NCBI GenBank assembly: GCA_022360375.1
Contig: JAKSCW010000278.1
Location: forward strand, 1 to 15,879
DNA length: 15,879 nt
Origin: Balneolales bacterium
GTDB lineage: Bacteria > Bacteroidota > Rhodothermia > Balneolales > Balneolaceae
Direction: 5' to 3'
A program made the translations under genes and the position numbers. Of this stretch, positions 1-5,673 are shown one piece after another; position 1 is the stretch's first letter, and each line of letters starts with the position of its first letter. The notes below the pieces were generated by a model, which was given only the letters and a program-made list of their open reading frames with translations, was not told where the DNA came from and searched no databases.

Positions 1-1
1 C

Positions 2-1258
2 TATTATGATAGCGAATATGGGATTCCACCGGATCCAAATGGCCATCCGAGTGGAGTGGACATCGACATGCAGAAGTATCAATATGTACTTAAATCCGAA
101 TATGTATTCACTGATTCATTCTTCAAAATTTGGGAAACCGATTTCTCTATTAATAATTACAATCATATTGAGTTCGAATCGAATGGTATTATTGGTACAG
201 AATTTGGATTAGTAACCACTAATGTAAGAACAGACTTATCGTATGGGAACTTTGGTTTTCTTGAAAAAGGAAACATTGGAGCTTCTTTTGAAATGGAGGA
301 TTATGCCGTATTTGGGGCAAGCACACCCAACTCAAATAGCTATAGCTTTGGAACTTATCTGATCGAGAAGAAAGATTTCGAAGGACTTCATCTTGAAGCA
401 GGGCTTCGATTTGATTATGTATTGAATACCCCGAAGCAAGACATACCCGATTCTGATATTGGCAATATTCGATCTCGCACTTTTTCCGCATTATCTTATT
501 CATTTTCAGCAACTTATAGATTAACCAACAAACTAAATGCAGGAGTCACTATTCTGAATTCTTTCCGGGCTCCTTCACTTGAAGAGTTATATTCAGAAGG
601 GCCGCATCTTGCTTCATATTCTTTTGAAATTGGGAATCCTGAATTAGATGCAGAACGGGGGCTGGCCAAAGAATTATTTATCACATACAATAGCACGAAT
701 TCTGTTATCGGAGCAGCTGTATACCATAATGGCTTTTCGAATTATTTATACGCGCAGGATACAGGAAACCAGAATAGCCGATTTCCGGATTTGAATGATT
801 TTCAATTTGTTGGAGTAGAAGCCCGGCTTTATGGATTTGAACTCTCAGCGGAACAACAATTATCTAAAAACTTTCTGCTCAACGGCTCGATGAGTTATAC
901 CATCGGTCGGCGGGACTCGTCTACTTCAAATTCCCAGCAAGTACCCCTGCCTCAAATCCCTCCTTTCCAGGTAAAATCTGCACTCAAATACTCCATCAAT
1001 GATTTTGAAGTTGGTAGCAGAGTAACAATTGCTGCCGCTCAAAAAGATCTCGGCGACTTTGAAACACAAACGGATGGATATTTTTTGTTAGACGGTTTCG
1101 CTTCTTATCGATTTACGTCTAATGAACTGCTTCATACCTTCTCTTTAAGCATTACAAATCTTTTGGATGAGACCTATTACAATCATTTGTCCCGAATAAA
1201 GGATTTGAATCCAGAAGCCGGGCGCAGTTTTAATGTGTTATATCGACTTTATTTCTAG
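2..1258 (+). CDS. TonB-dependent outer-membrane receptor, C-terminal part (5' end outside window)
   Basis: This is the last 418 residues of an outer-membrane receptor that would import a metal, metal complex or other ligand using TonB energy. The open frame runs to the left edge without a stop, so the GTG at 56 is internal and not the start. The sequence shows alternating beta-strand patterns, a YGIP segment near the edge, and the conserved run RAPSLEELYSEGPH followed by EIGNPELDAERG. That run is typical of the barrel of TonB-dependent receptors of the zinc/cobalamin/siderophore superfamily. The C-terminal strand ends NVLYRLYF, with the terminal phenylalanine expected of a barrel recognised by the BAM machinery. 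The plug and TonB box lie outside the window, so the ligand cannot be named; a zinc-type receptor is a weak guess from the YGIP and RAPS segments. A terminator-like hairpin follows the stop. Confidence 0.9.
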   Translation, partial: YYDSEYGIPPDPNGHPSGVDIDMQKYQYVLKSEYVFTDSFFKIWETDFSINNYNHIEFESNGIIGTEFGLVTTNVRTDLSYGNFGFLEKGNIGASFEMEDYAVFGASTPNSNSYSFGTYLIEKKDFEGLHLEAGLRFDYVLNTPKQDIPDSDIGNIRSRTFSALSYSFSATYRLTNKLNAGVTILNSFRAPSLEELYSEGPHLASYSFEIGNPELDAERGLAKELFITYNSTNSVIGAAVYHNGFSNYLYAQDTGNQNSRFPDLNDFQFVGVEARLYGFELSAEQQLSKNFLLNGSMSYTIGRRDSSTSNSQQVPLPQIPPFQVKSALKYSINDFEVGSRVTIAAAQKDLGDFETQTDGYFLLDGFASYRFTSNELLHTFSLSITNLLDETYYNHLSRIKDLNPEAGRSFNVLYRLYF

Positions 1259-1266
1259 AAAATAAA

Positions 1267-1295
1267 AAAGCCCCGGGGTATCAATCCGAGGCTTT
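1267..1295 (+). terminator. Probable intrinsic terminator after the TonB-dependent receptor
   Basis: AAAGCCCCGG (1267-1276) pairs with CCGAGGCTTT (1286-1295) with one C/A mismatch across a 9-base loop. It lies 8 bases after the receptor stop. The following bases (AGCTTTAGGTTT) are only moderately T-rich, so it is a fair but not perfect terminator. Confidence 0.6.
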
Positions 1296-1354
1296 AGCTT
1301 TAGGTTTCAGCTTAAGGAGTGACTAGTTGACTAACTGTAGGTTATACAGGTACT

Positions 1355-1374
1355 CTCTTAAGTGCACTAAAGAG
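1355..1374. promoter_or_regulatory. 20-bp near-palindrome, possible operator, in the receptor/lipoprotein gap
   Basis: CTCTTAAGTG and CACTAAAGAG form a 20-bp inverted repeat with 9 of 10 pairs matching and no spacer, centred on AGTGCACT. It lies 91 bases upstream of the TTG start of the LEA2 lipoprotein and 60 bases after the receptor's hairpin. A second, looser inverted match to CTTAAGGAGT occurs at 1311-1320. A dyad this size without a T tail looks more like a protein-binding site than a terminator, but no regulator family can be assigned. The rest of this 206-base gap holds only the T8A10 tract and no visible gene. Confidence 0.35.
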
Positions 1375-1398
1375 TTTGCCATTCAGCAACTGTTACAC

Positions 1399-1416
1399 TT
1401 TTTTTTAAAAAAAAAA
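1399..1416. other. T8A10 homopolymer tract
   Basis: Eight T followed directly by ten A, about 50 bases upstream of the lipoprotein start. Such tracts bend or stiffen DNA and can act as promoter-upstream elements. They also slip during replication, so their length can vary between isolates. Any role in expression of the downstream pair is inference. Confidence 0.4.
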
Positions 1417-1464
1417 TTCAGCTATTATTTTTATATAACTTCCGAATAAATACGGGGCATAAAT

Positions 1465-2319
1465 TTGAAGAATAACTTATTGTTATTATTAACCTTTTCT
1501 TGTTTACTATTTATAAGTTGTGCTACATTGAAAGATTTAGCAAGTATGCAACAACCGGGAGTTTCAATTGCTGATTTCAAATTTGACCGCATTTCTTTGG
1601 AGAGCATACATCTTTTGTTCGACGTTGAGGTCGATAATCCAAATGCGCTAGCCGTTTCCACTAAATCTTACGCTTTCGCTTTTGGAATAGCAGGAAGCAA
1701 TTTTCTGTCCGCCTCACAACCTCTAACCACTGAAATCAATGCTTCCCAAACAAGTACCATTGAAGTTCCGGTGTCTCTGGGTTTCAATGAATTATTTGAA
1801 ACGTTCAACACATTAAGAAATCAAGACGAAACAGCATTTGATTTTGAAGGTGTAGTTGAAATTGAAGTACCGGTTTTAGGCCTTGTTGAAGTGCCTGTAA
1901 GCTATGAAGGAATACTGCCTGTTGTTAAATTACCTCAAGTTTCACTTGGAAAACTATCTGTTAAATCATTGAGTTTTACCGCCGCCTCTCTTGAAGTGGA
2001 TGTGAACATAAACAATCCAAACTCATTCGGAATTGATCTGAATTCTTTTAATTATACGATGAATATTAATGGTTTGAGTTCACTTACCGGAGTAATCACT
2101 GAACAAGTTTCTATTCAGGCAAAAGAAGAAAATACGGTCACCATCCCTCTGGAAGTGAACCTGCTTCAGCTGGGGATTGGCGCATATCAAAAAATTTTGA
2201 ACAAAGAACCATTTACTTATGACTTTACCGGAGAAACAAATGTAGGAGCAGATCTTCCATTCTTTAGTTCCTCCAGTTTTAGTTTTGATAAATCGGGCAC
2301 GGTTAATATTCTGGATTAA
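1465..2319 (+). CDS. LEA2/WHy-type lipoprotein with two tandem domains
   Basis: This is a 284-residue probable lipoprotein of the LEA type 2 (LEA14/WHy) kind, whose members are beta-sandwich proteins linked to stress and desiccation. The N terminus is a lipoprotein signal: basic MKNN, a leucine-rich stretch and LLFISC, giving an acylated Cys at about residue 19. Two domain copies are visible. The first contains 'VDNPNALAVS' (about residues 36-120) and the second 'NINNPNSFGID' (about 155-245); the NPN motif after a valine/isoleucine-rich strand is the hallmark of the family. The start is TTG at 1465, because an in-frame TAA at 1447 bars any longer form and later starts would shorten the signal. 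GGGG at 1454-1457 is the only possible ribosome site. The next gene begins 3 bases after the stop, so the two are probably co-transcribed. The function in this organism is unknown. Confidence 0.8.
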   Translation: MKNNLLLLLTFSCLLFISCATLKDLASMQQPGVSIADFKFDRISLESIHLLFDVEVDNPNALAVSTKSYAFAFGIAGSNFLSASQPLTTEINASQTSTIEVPVSLGFNELFETFNTLRNQDETAFDFEGVVEIEVPVLGLVEVPVSYEGILPVVKLPQVSLGKLSVKSLSFTAASLEVDVNINNPNSFGIDLNSFNYTMNINGLSSLTGVITEQVSIQAKEENTVTIPLEVNLLQLGIGAYQKILNKEPFTYDFTGETNVGADLPFFSSSSFSFDKSGTVNILD

Positions 2320-2322
2320 AAA

Positions 2323-2781
2323 GTGATCTACCAAAGCTATTTGAAAACACCTATAGGTTTCCTGCAAATTCTTTCAAACGGAAATGCTATTACTGAAATT
2401 AAATTTATGGATACCGATGGTCCGGAGGATCCGGATATCCACACCGAATCTGCACGCACTCAACTTCGTGAGTATTTTGAAGGAGTACGGAAAACCTTTC
2501 AACTTCCATTAGAACCGGAAGGAACTCCATTTGAACATTCAGTTTGGAGGGAATTGGAAAGAATCCCATTCGGTACCACCACTAATTATGGAACCATTGC
2601 ATCAAAAACCGGAGATAAAAAAGCGGCGCAGGCAGTGGGAGCAGCGAATGGAAAAAACCCCATTTCGATTGTAATTCCATGCCATAGAGTAATAGGAATA
2701 AATAATAATCTGGTGGGTTATGGCGGAGGAATGCATCGAAAAGAATGGCTTTTAAAGCATGAGGGCGCCCTTCTTTTATAA
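2323..2781 (+). CDS. ogt: Methylated-DNA--[protein]-cysteine S-methyltransferase (O6-alkylguanine-DNA alkyltransferase)
   Basis: This cytoplasmic suicide repair protein takes the alkyl group from O6-alkylguanine onto its own cysteine. The 152-residue product has the family layout: a small N-terminal domain (residues 1-65) and a C-terminal DNA-binding domain. The active-site PCHR is at 119-122 with acceptor Cys120. The Asn-hinge AVGAANGKNP is at 104-113, the DNA-flipping Tyr is in NYG (Tyr89), and the C-terminal segment is GYGGGMHRKEWLLKHEG. Length is normal for single-domain Ogt. The position usually held by the arginine finger (RAVG) is Gln103 here (QAVG). The start is GTG at 2323; the next in-frame ATG (Met29) would remove a conserved strand. 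It lies in the same frame as the preceding lipoprotein, separated by TAA and one AAA codon, which suggests translational coupling. Confidence 0.95.
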   Translation: MIYQSYLKTPIGFLQILSNGNAITEIKFMDTDGPEDPDIHTESARTQLREYFEGVRKTFQLPLEPEGTPFEHSVWRELERIPFGTTTNYGTIASKTGDKKAAQAVGAANGKNPISIVIPCHRVIGINNNLVGYGGGMHRKEWLLKHEGALLL

Positions 2782-2797
2782 CTATTTTTTACTCTTC

Positions 2798-2805
2798 TAT
2801 TTTTG
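2798..2805 (+). promoter_or_regulatory. Possible Bacteroidota-type promoter (-7 element) for the amidohydrolase gene
   Basis: TATTTTTG matches the Bacteroidota -7 consensus TAnnTTTG exactly and lies 35 bases upstream of the amidohydrolase ATG. The -33 region, which should be TTTG about 20 bases upstream, shows only TTTT at 2774-2777. The region is T-rich, so a chance match is possible. Confidence 0.35.
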
Positions 2806-2840
2806 CTAGTTTTATAACTTGATTTACTAAAAGGTTGTTT

Positions 2841-4424
2841 ATGAAAAAGCTCTCTGTTCTATCTCTACTTGTCATCTTGTCTATGCCTGTATTCGGGCAA
2901 ATGCCCGATGCTCCCCCCCGTTCTGAAGGAGAGGGTCCATTTGATCGCTTAATTATCCGGGGAGTTCATCTCATAGATGGAACCGGGTCTCCCGCTACAG
3001 GCCCTGTGGATATTGTTGTGGAGGGAAACAGGATAACCAACATTCGAACTGTCGGTTACCCCGGTTTACCAATTAATGAACAGCGGCGGCCCCAGGCTGA
3101 CGAAAACACAAAAGAAATTGATGCAACTGGCATGTATTTGCTTCCCGGTTTTTTTGATATGCATGCCCACACAGGTGGCAGAGCTCAGGGAACCACTCCG
3201 GAATATGTATACAAACTATGGCTGGCCCATGGGATTACCTCTATTCGTGAACCCGGCTCATTTAATGGAATGGATTGGACCCTTCGTCATAGAGAAATGA
3301 GTGAAAAGAATGAAATTACTGCTCCAAGAATTTCGGCCTGGATTGGTTTTGGTCAAGGATCAAACGGCCCCATTACAACTGCTCAGCAGGCCCGTGATTG
3401 GGTAGAAATGATTGATGATCGTGGTGCTGATGGCATTAAATTTTTCGGAGCTTCTCCGGAAGTGTATGCAGCTGCAATTGATGAAGCAAATAAACGTGAC
3501 CTGGGAACCATGACTCACCATGCCCAAACCCGGGTGGTTTATAATAATGCCCTTACTTCTGCACGGCTTGGACTAACCAGTATGACACACTGGTATGGTT
3601 TGCCAGAAGCGATGTTTGAAGATCAAATCATTCAGGATTATCCACTTGACTATAATTACAATAACGAACAACATCGATTTGAAGAAGCGGGCAGACTTTG
3701 GACACAGACTGCAAAACCTTATTCAGAAAAGTGGAATGAAGTAATGAATGAAATGTTGGCACTCGATTTCAGTATCAACCCTACATTCACTATTTATGAA
3801 GCAAGCCGTGATCTTATGACTCAACGAAGGGCCGAGTGGCATGAAAAATATACCCTTCCTTCTCTATGGAGGTTTTATGCTCCAAGCCGTATTTCTCATG
3901 GTTCCTACTGGCTGGATTGGGGAACTGAACAGGAAATTGCATGGAAAGAGAATTACCGCCTTTGGATGGAATTCATAAATGAATACAAAAACAGGGGTGG
4001 CCGTGTAACCCTGGGTTCTGATGCCGGCTATATTTATAAACTCTATGGTTTTAGCTACATCCAGGAAATGGAATTATTCAGGGAAGCAGGCTTCCACCCT
4101 CTCGAAATCTTCCAATCTGCTTCACTGAAAGGTGCCGAAGTATTAGGTGTTGATCATGAACTTGGAACCATTGAAATCGGAAAGCTCGCAGATATGGTTA
4201 TTGTTGATGCTAACCCGATGGCGAACTTAAAGGTACTCTATGGAACCGGTGCAATTCTGGTTGATGAAAACAATGAAGTTCAGCGCCACGGAGGCGTTGT
4301 GTACACTATTAAGGATGGAATTGTATTCAACGCGAAAGAACTACTTAAAGATGTGGAAGAAATGGTAGAGGCGGCAAAACAAAATGAAAATTCCCGGATT
4401 ACACAACCCGGACTCGACTATTAA
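2841..4424 (+). CDS. Exported metal-dependent amidohydrolase
   Basis: This is a 527-residue secreted hydrolase of the amidohydrolase superfamily, which cleaves amide or related C-N bonds with a metal-bound hydroxide. A Sec signal (MKKLSVLSLLVIL...FGQ, residues 1-20) predicts export to the periplasm. The beta-sandwich strand 'VHLIDGTGSP' and 'GMYLLPGFFDMHAH' precede the barrel. Likely metal ligands appear in the expected order: His108 and His110 (HAH), Lys200 as the carbamylated lysine (GIKFF), His227 (MTHHAQ), His250 (MTHWYG) and Asp394 (GSDAG). The barrel is closed by 'LGTIEIGKLADMVIVDANP', typical of this superfamily. The ATG at 2841 is preferred over a TTG six bases upstream because it gives a clean signal peptide and has AAAAGG at a suitable distance. 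It resembles prolidase/imidazolonepropionase-like members, but the substrate cannot be read from sequence. The next gene starts 34 bases downstream. Confidence 0.9.
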   Translation: MKKLSVLSLLVILSMPVFGQMPDAPPRSEGEGPFDRLIIRGVHLIDGTGSPATGPVDIVVEGNRITNIRTVGYPGLPINEQRRPQADENTKEIDATGMYLLPGFFDMHAHTGGRAQGTTPEYVYKLWLAHGITSIREPGSFNGMDWTLRHREMSEKNEITAPRISAWIGFGQGSNGPITTAQQARDWVEMIDDRGADGIKFFGASPEVYAAAIDEANKRDLGTMTHHAQTRVVYNNALTSARLGLTSMTHWYGLPEAMFEDQIIQDYPLDYNYNNEQHRFEEAGRLWTQTAKPYSEKWNEVMNEMLALDFSINPTFTIYEASRDLMTQRRAEWHEKYTLPSLWRFYAPSRISHGSYWLDWGTEQEIAWKENYRLWMEFINEYKNRGGRVTLGSDAGYIYKLYGFSYIQEMELFREAGFHPLEIFQSASLKGAEVLGVDHELGTIEIGKLADMVIVDANPMANLKVLYGTGAILVDENNEVQRHGGVVYTIKDGIVFNAKELLKDVEEMVEAAKQNENSRITQPGLDY

Positions 4425-4458
4425 TCATTCAAAAAACTAATACTTACTACTATTCATC

Positions 4459-4917
4459 ATGAGAAAAAAACTGCTTTTAGTTATTGCAATTGGACTATGT
4501 GTTGAAGCCACATCGGCTCAGGAGAAATATTTTTCAGCGGGAGCCGATGTAATCGGGACAAGGATAAGTACGAAGTATGAAGTGACTACCAAATCTTCTG
4601 CCCGGCTGGACATAGATTTTACCATCGCTGATAACTCTAGTGGATTGTTAATTAATCCTGAGTATCATTTTCATAAAACGAGTAATGCAATCGATTTGGG
4701 CGAAGGAAATATTGTTGTCCCCTATCATGGTCCGGGGCTTATACTTGGGATTTCGCAGCAAGAAAATGAGTTTGGAATTGAGTTTGTTTGGGGACTCGAA
4801 TATGATACTCCTGAAGTGCCATTTGAAGTATTTATTGATGCCGGACCTTATGTGCTCATTGAACCAGCTACAATGGTAAGTATTTCCTCCTCGTTTGGGG
4901 TGAGATATAAATTTTAA
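4459..4917 (+). CDS. Small exported protein, probable outer-membrane beta-barrel, function unknown
   Basis: This 152-residue protein begins with a clear Sec signal (MRKKLLLVIAIGLCVEATSAQ, cleavage near residue 20-21). The mature part of about 130 residues is rich in alternating polar and hydrophobic positions, has no predicted helix-forming stretch, and ends in SSFGVRYKF. A C-terminal phenylalanine at the end of an amphipathic strand is typical of outer-membrane barrels, and the length would suit a small barrel of about six to eight strands. I do not recognise a named family. It sits between the amidohydrolase (34-base gap) and the PepSY protein (15-base gap) on the same strand, so the three are probably one transcript. 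No Shine-Dalgarno sequence precedes the ATG. Confidence 0.7.
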   Translation: MRKKLLLVIAIGLCVEATSAQEKYFSAGADVIGTRISTKYEVTTKSSARLDIDFTIADNSSGLLINPEYHFHKTSNAIDLGEGNIVVPYHGPGLILGISQQENEFGIEFVWGLEYDTPEVPFEVFIDAGPYVLIEPATMVSISSSFGVRYKF

Positions 4918-4932
4918 CCAAATTGCTTTTTG

Positions 4933-5493
4933 ATGAGTTGGAATCCACGCAAGGACTTACGAAAAATTCACAAATGGGGAGCAATTATCATTGCTCTTCC
5001 TTTCCTTGTGGTGTTGATTACCGGACTTCTCCTCCAGGTAAAAAAACAATCGGCCTGGGTGCAACCTCCCACCACAGAAGGCTCTGCCCAAATTCCCTCC
5101 ATCTCATTTGATGAAATTCTCAACATTTCAGCCTCTGTACCCGAGGCTGAAATACAAACCTGGGCTGATGTTGACCGCCTTGATGTGCGACCAGATAAAG
5201 GCATTGTTAAAGTTCGTGCCGTTAATCATTGGGAAATACAAATTGATACAGATACCGGTGAAATTCTTCAAATTGCCTTTCGCCGATCTCACATCATTGA
5301 AGCTATGCACGATGGTTCGTGGTTCCATGAATCAGCAAAACTTTGGATATTTTTACCCACAGGATTAGTGGTTACCGTGCTTTGGATTACAGGCATCTAT
5401 CTTTTCTTTCTGCCTTACGTTTCAAAACGAAAAAACAGGAAACGGATGGAGCAATTGAAAGCCGAATCTGTTAGTGAAGAGAACCCCCTTTAA
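4933..5493 (+). CDS. PepSY-domain two-helix inner-membrane protein
   Basis: This is a 186-residue membrane protein of the PepSY-associated TM kind. An N-terminal basic, histidine-containing stretch (DLRKIHKW) leads into a first membrane helix at about 16-36. A periplasmic PepSY region follows at about 57-115 (ending 'WEIQIDTDTGEIL'), then the motif HIIEAMHDGSWF (120-131), a second helix at about 138-160, and a basic cytoplasmic tail with an acidic end. Related proteins often sit beside TonB receptors or iron and flavin transport genes, some acting as haem-reducing or ferric-reductase-like subunits. Whether the histidines (13, 120, 126, 132) bind a cofactor here is inference. The start is taken as ATG 4933; a TTG one codon earlier is also possible. 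It appears to be the last gene of the group that starts at 2841. Confidence 0.85.
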   Translation: MSWNPRKDLRKIHKWGAIIIALPFLVVLITGLLLQVKKQSAWVQPPTTEGSAQIPSISFDEILNISASVPEAEIQTWADVDRLDVRPDKGIVKVRAVNHWEIQIDTDTGEILQIAFRRSHIIEAMHDGSWFHESAKLWIFLPTGLVVTVLWITGIYLFFLPYVSKRKNRKRMEQLKAESVSEENPL

Positions 5494-5538
5494 TAAGATT
5501 ATAACTGATATCAGGCCTGTTAATGGTTACTATCACAT

Positions 5539-5563
5539 AAGATTTGATTAAAACCCAAATCTT
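5539..5563. terminator. Perfect 8-bp inverted repeat, weak terminator or operator
   Basis: AAGATTTG (5539-5546) and CAAATCTT (5556-5563) are perfectly complementary across a 9-base loop. The site lies 46 bases after the PepSY stop and 110 bases before the GH81 start. The stem is AT-rich and followed by TAGGTTCTTCTATT, so it could be a weak terminator for the upstream group or a binding site controlling the glucanase. The remainder of the 180-base gap is AT-rich with no clear promoter. A TTTG follows a TA with three rather than two bases between at 5538-5546, a near miss to TAnnTTTG. Confidence 0.3.
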
Positions 5564-5673
5564 TAGGTTCTTCTATTACAACTAACCCTACTCTTCACAC
5601 AACTATTGTATTTAAATTTTTTCACTCCTTTAACTACAATACCTGGTCAACAACACTTTTAATTACATGAAAT

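Noticed and set aside
56..1258. GTG at 56 as the start of a complete 400-residue protein
   Set aside because: The same frame is open to the left edge and the upstream residues (YGIPPDPNGHPSG) fit the TonB receptor barrel, so the gene is truncated by the window.
1460..1467. TAAATTTG, an exact match to the TAnnTTTG promoter consensus
   Set aside because: It overlaps the TTG start codon of the lipoprotein. Using it would need a later start that shortens the signal peptide, and the region is AT-rich enough for chance matches.
2835..2840. TTG two codons upstream of the amidohydrolase ATG as the start
   Set aside because: The ATG at 2841 gives a standard MKK signal peptide and a better spaced AAAAGG; nothing favours the TTG.
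4930..4932. TTG just before the PepSY protein ATG as the start
   Set aside because: It adds only one residue and ATG follows immediately; ATG is the stronger start codon.
4923..5111. A 62-codon open frame overlapping the PepSY gene in another frame
   Set aside because: It lies within a protein with clear membrane helices and a PepSY region in the main frame, and its product has no coherent features.
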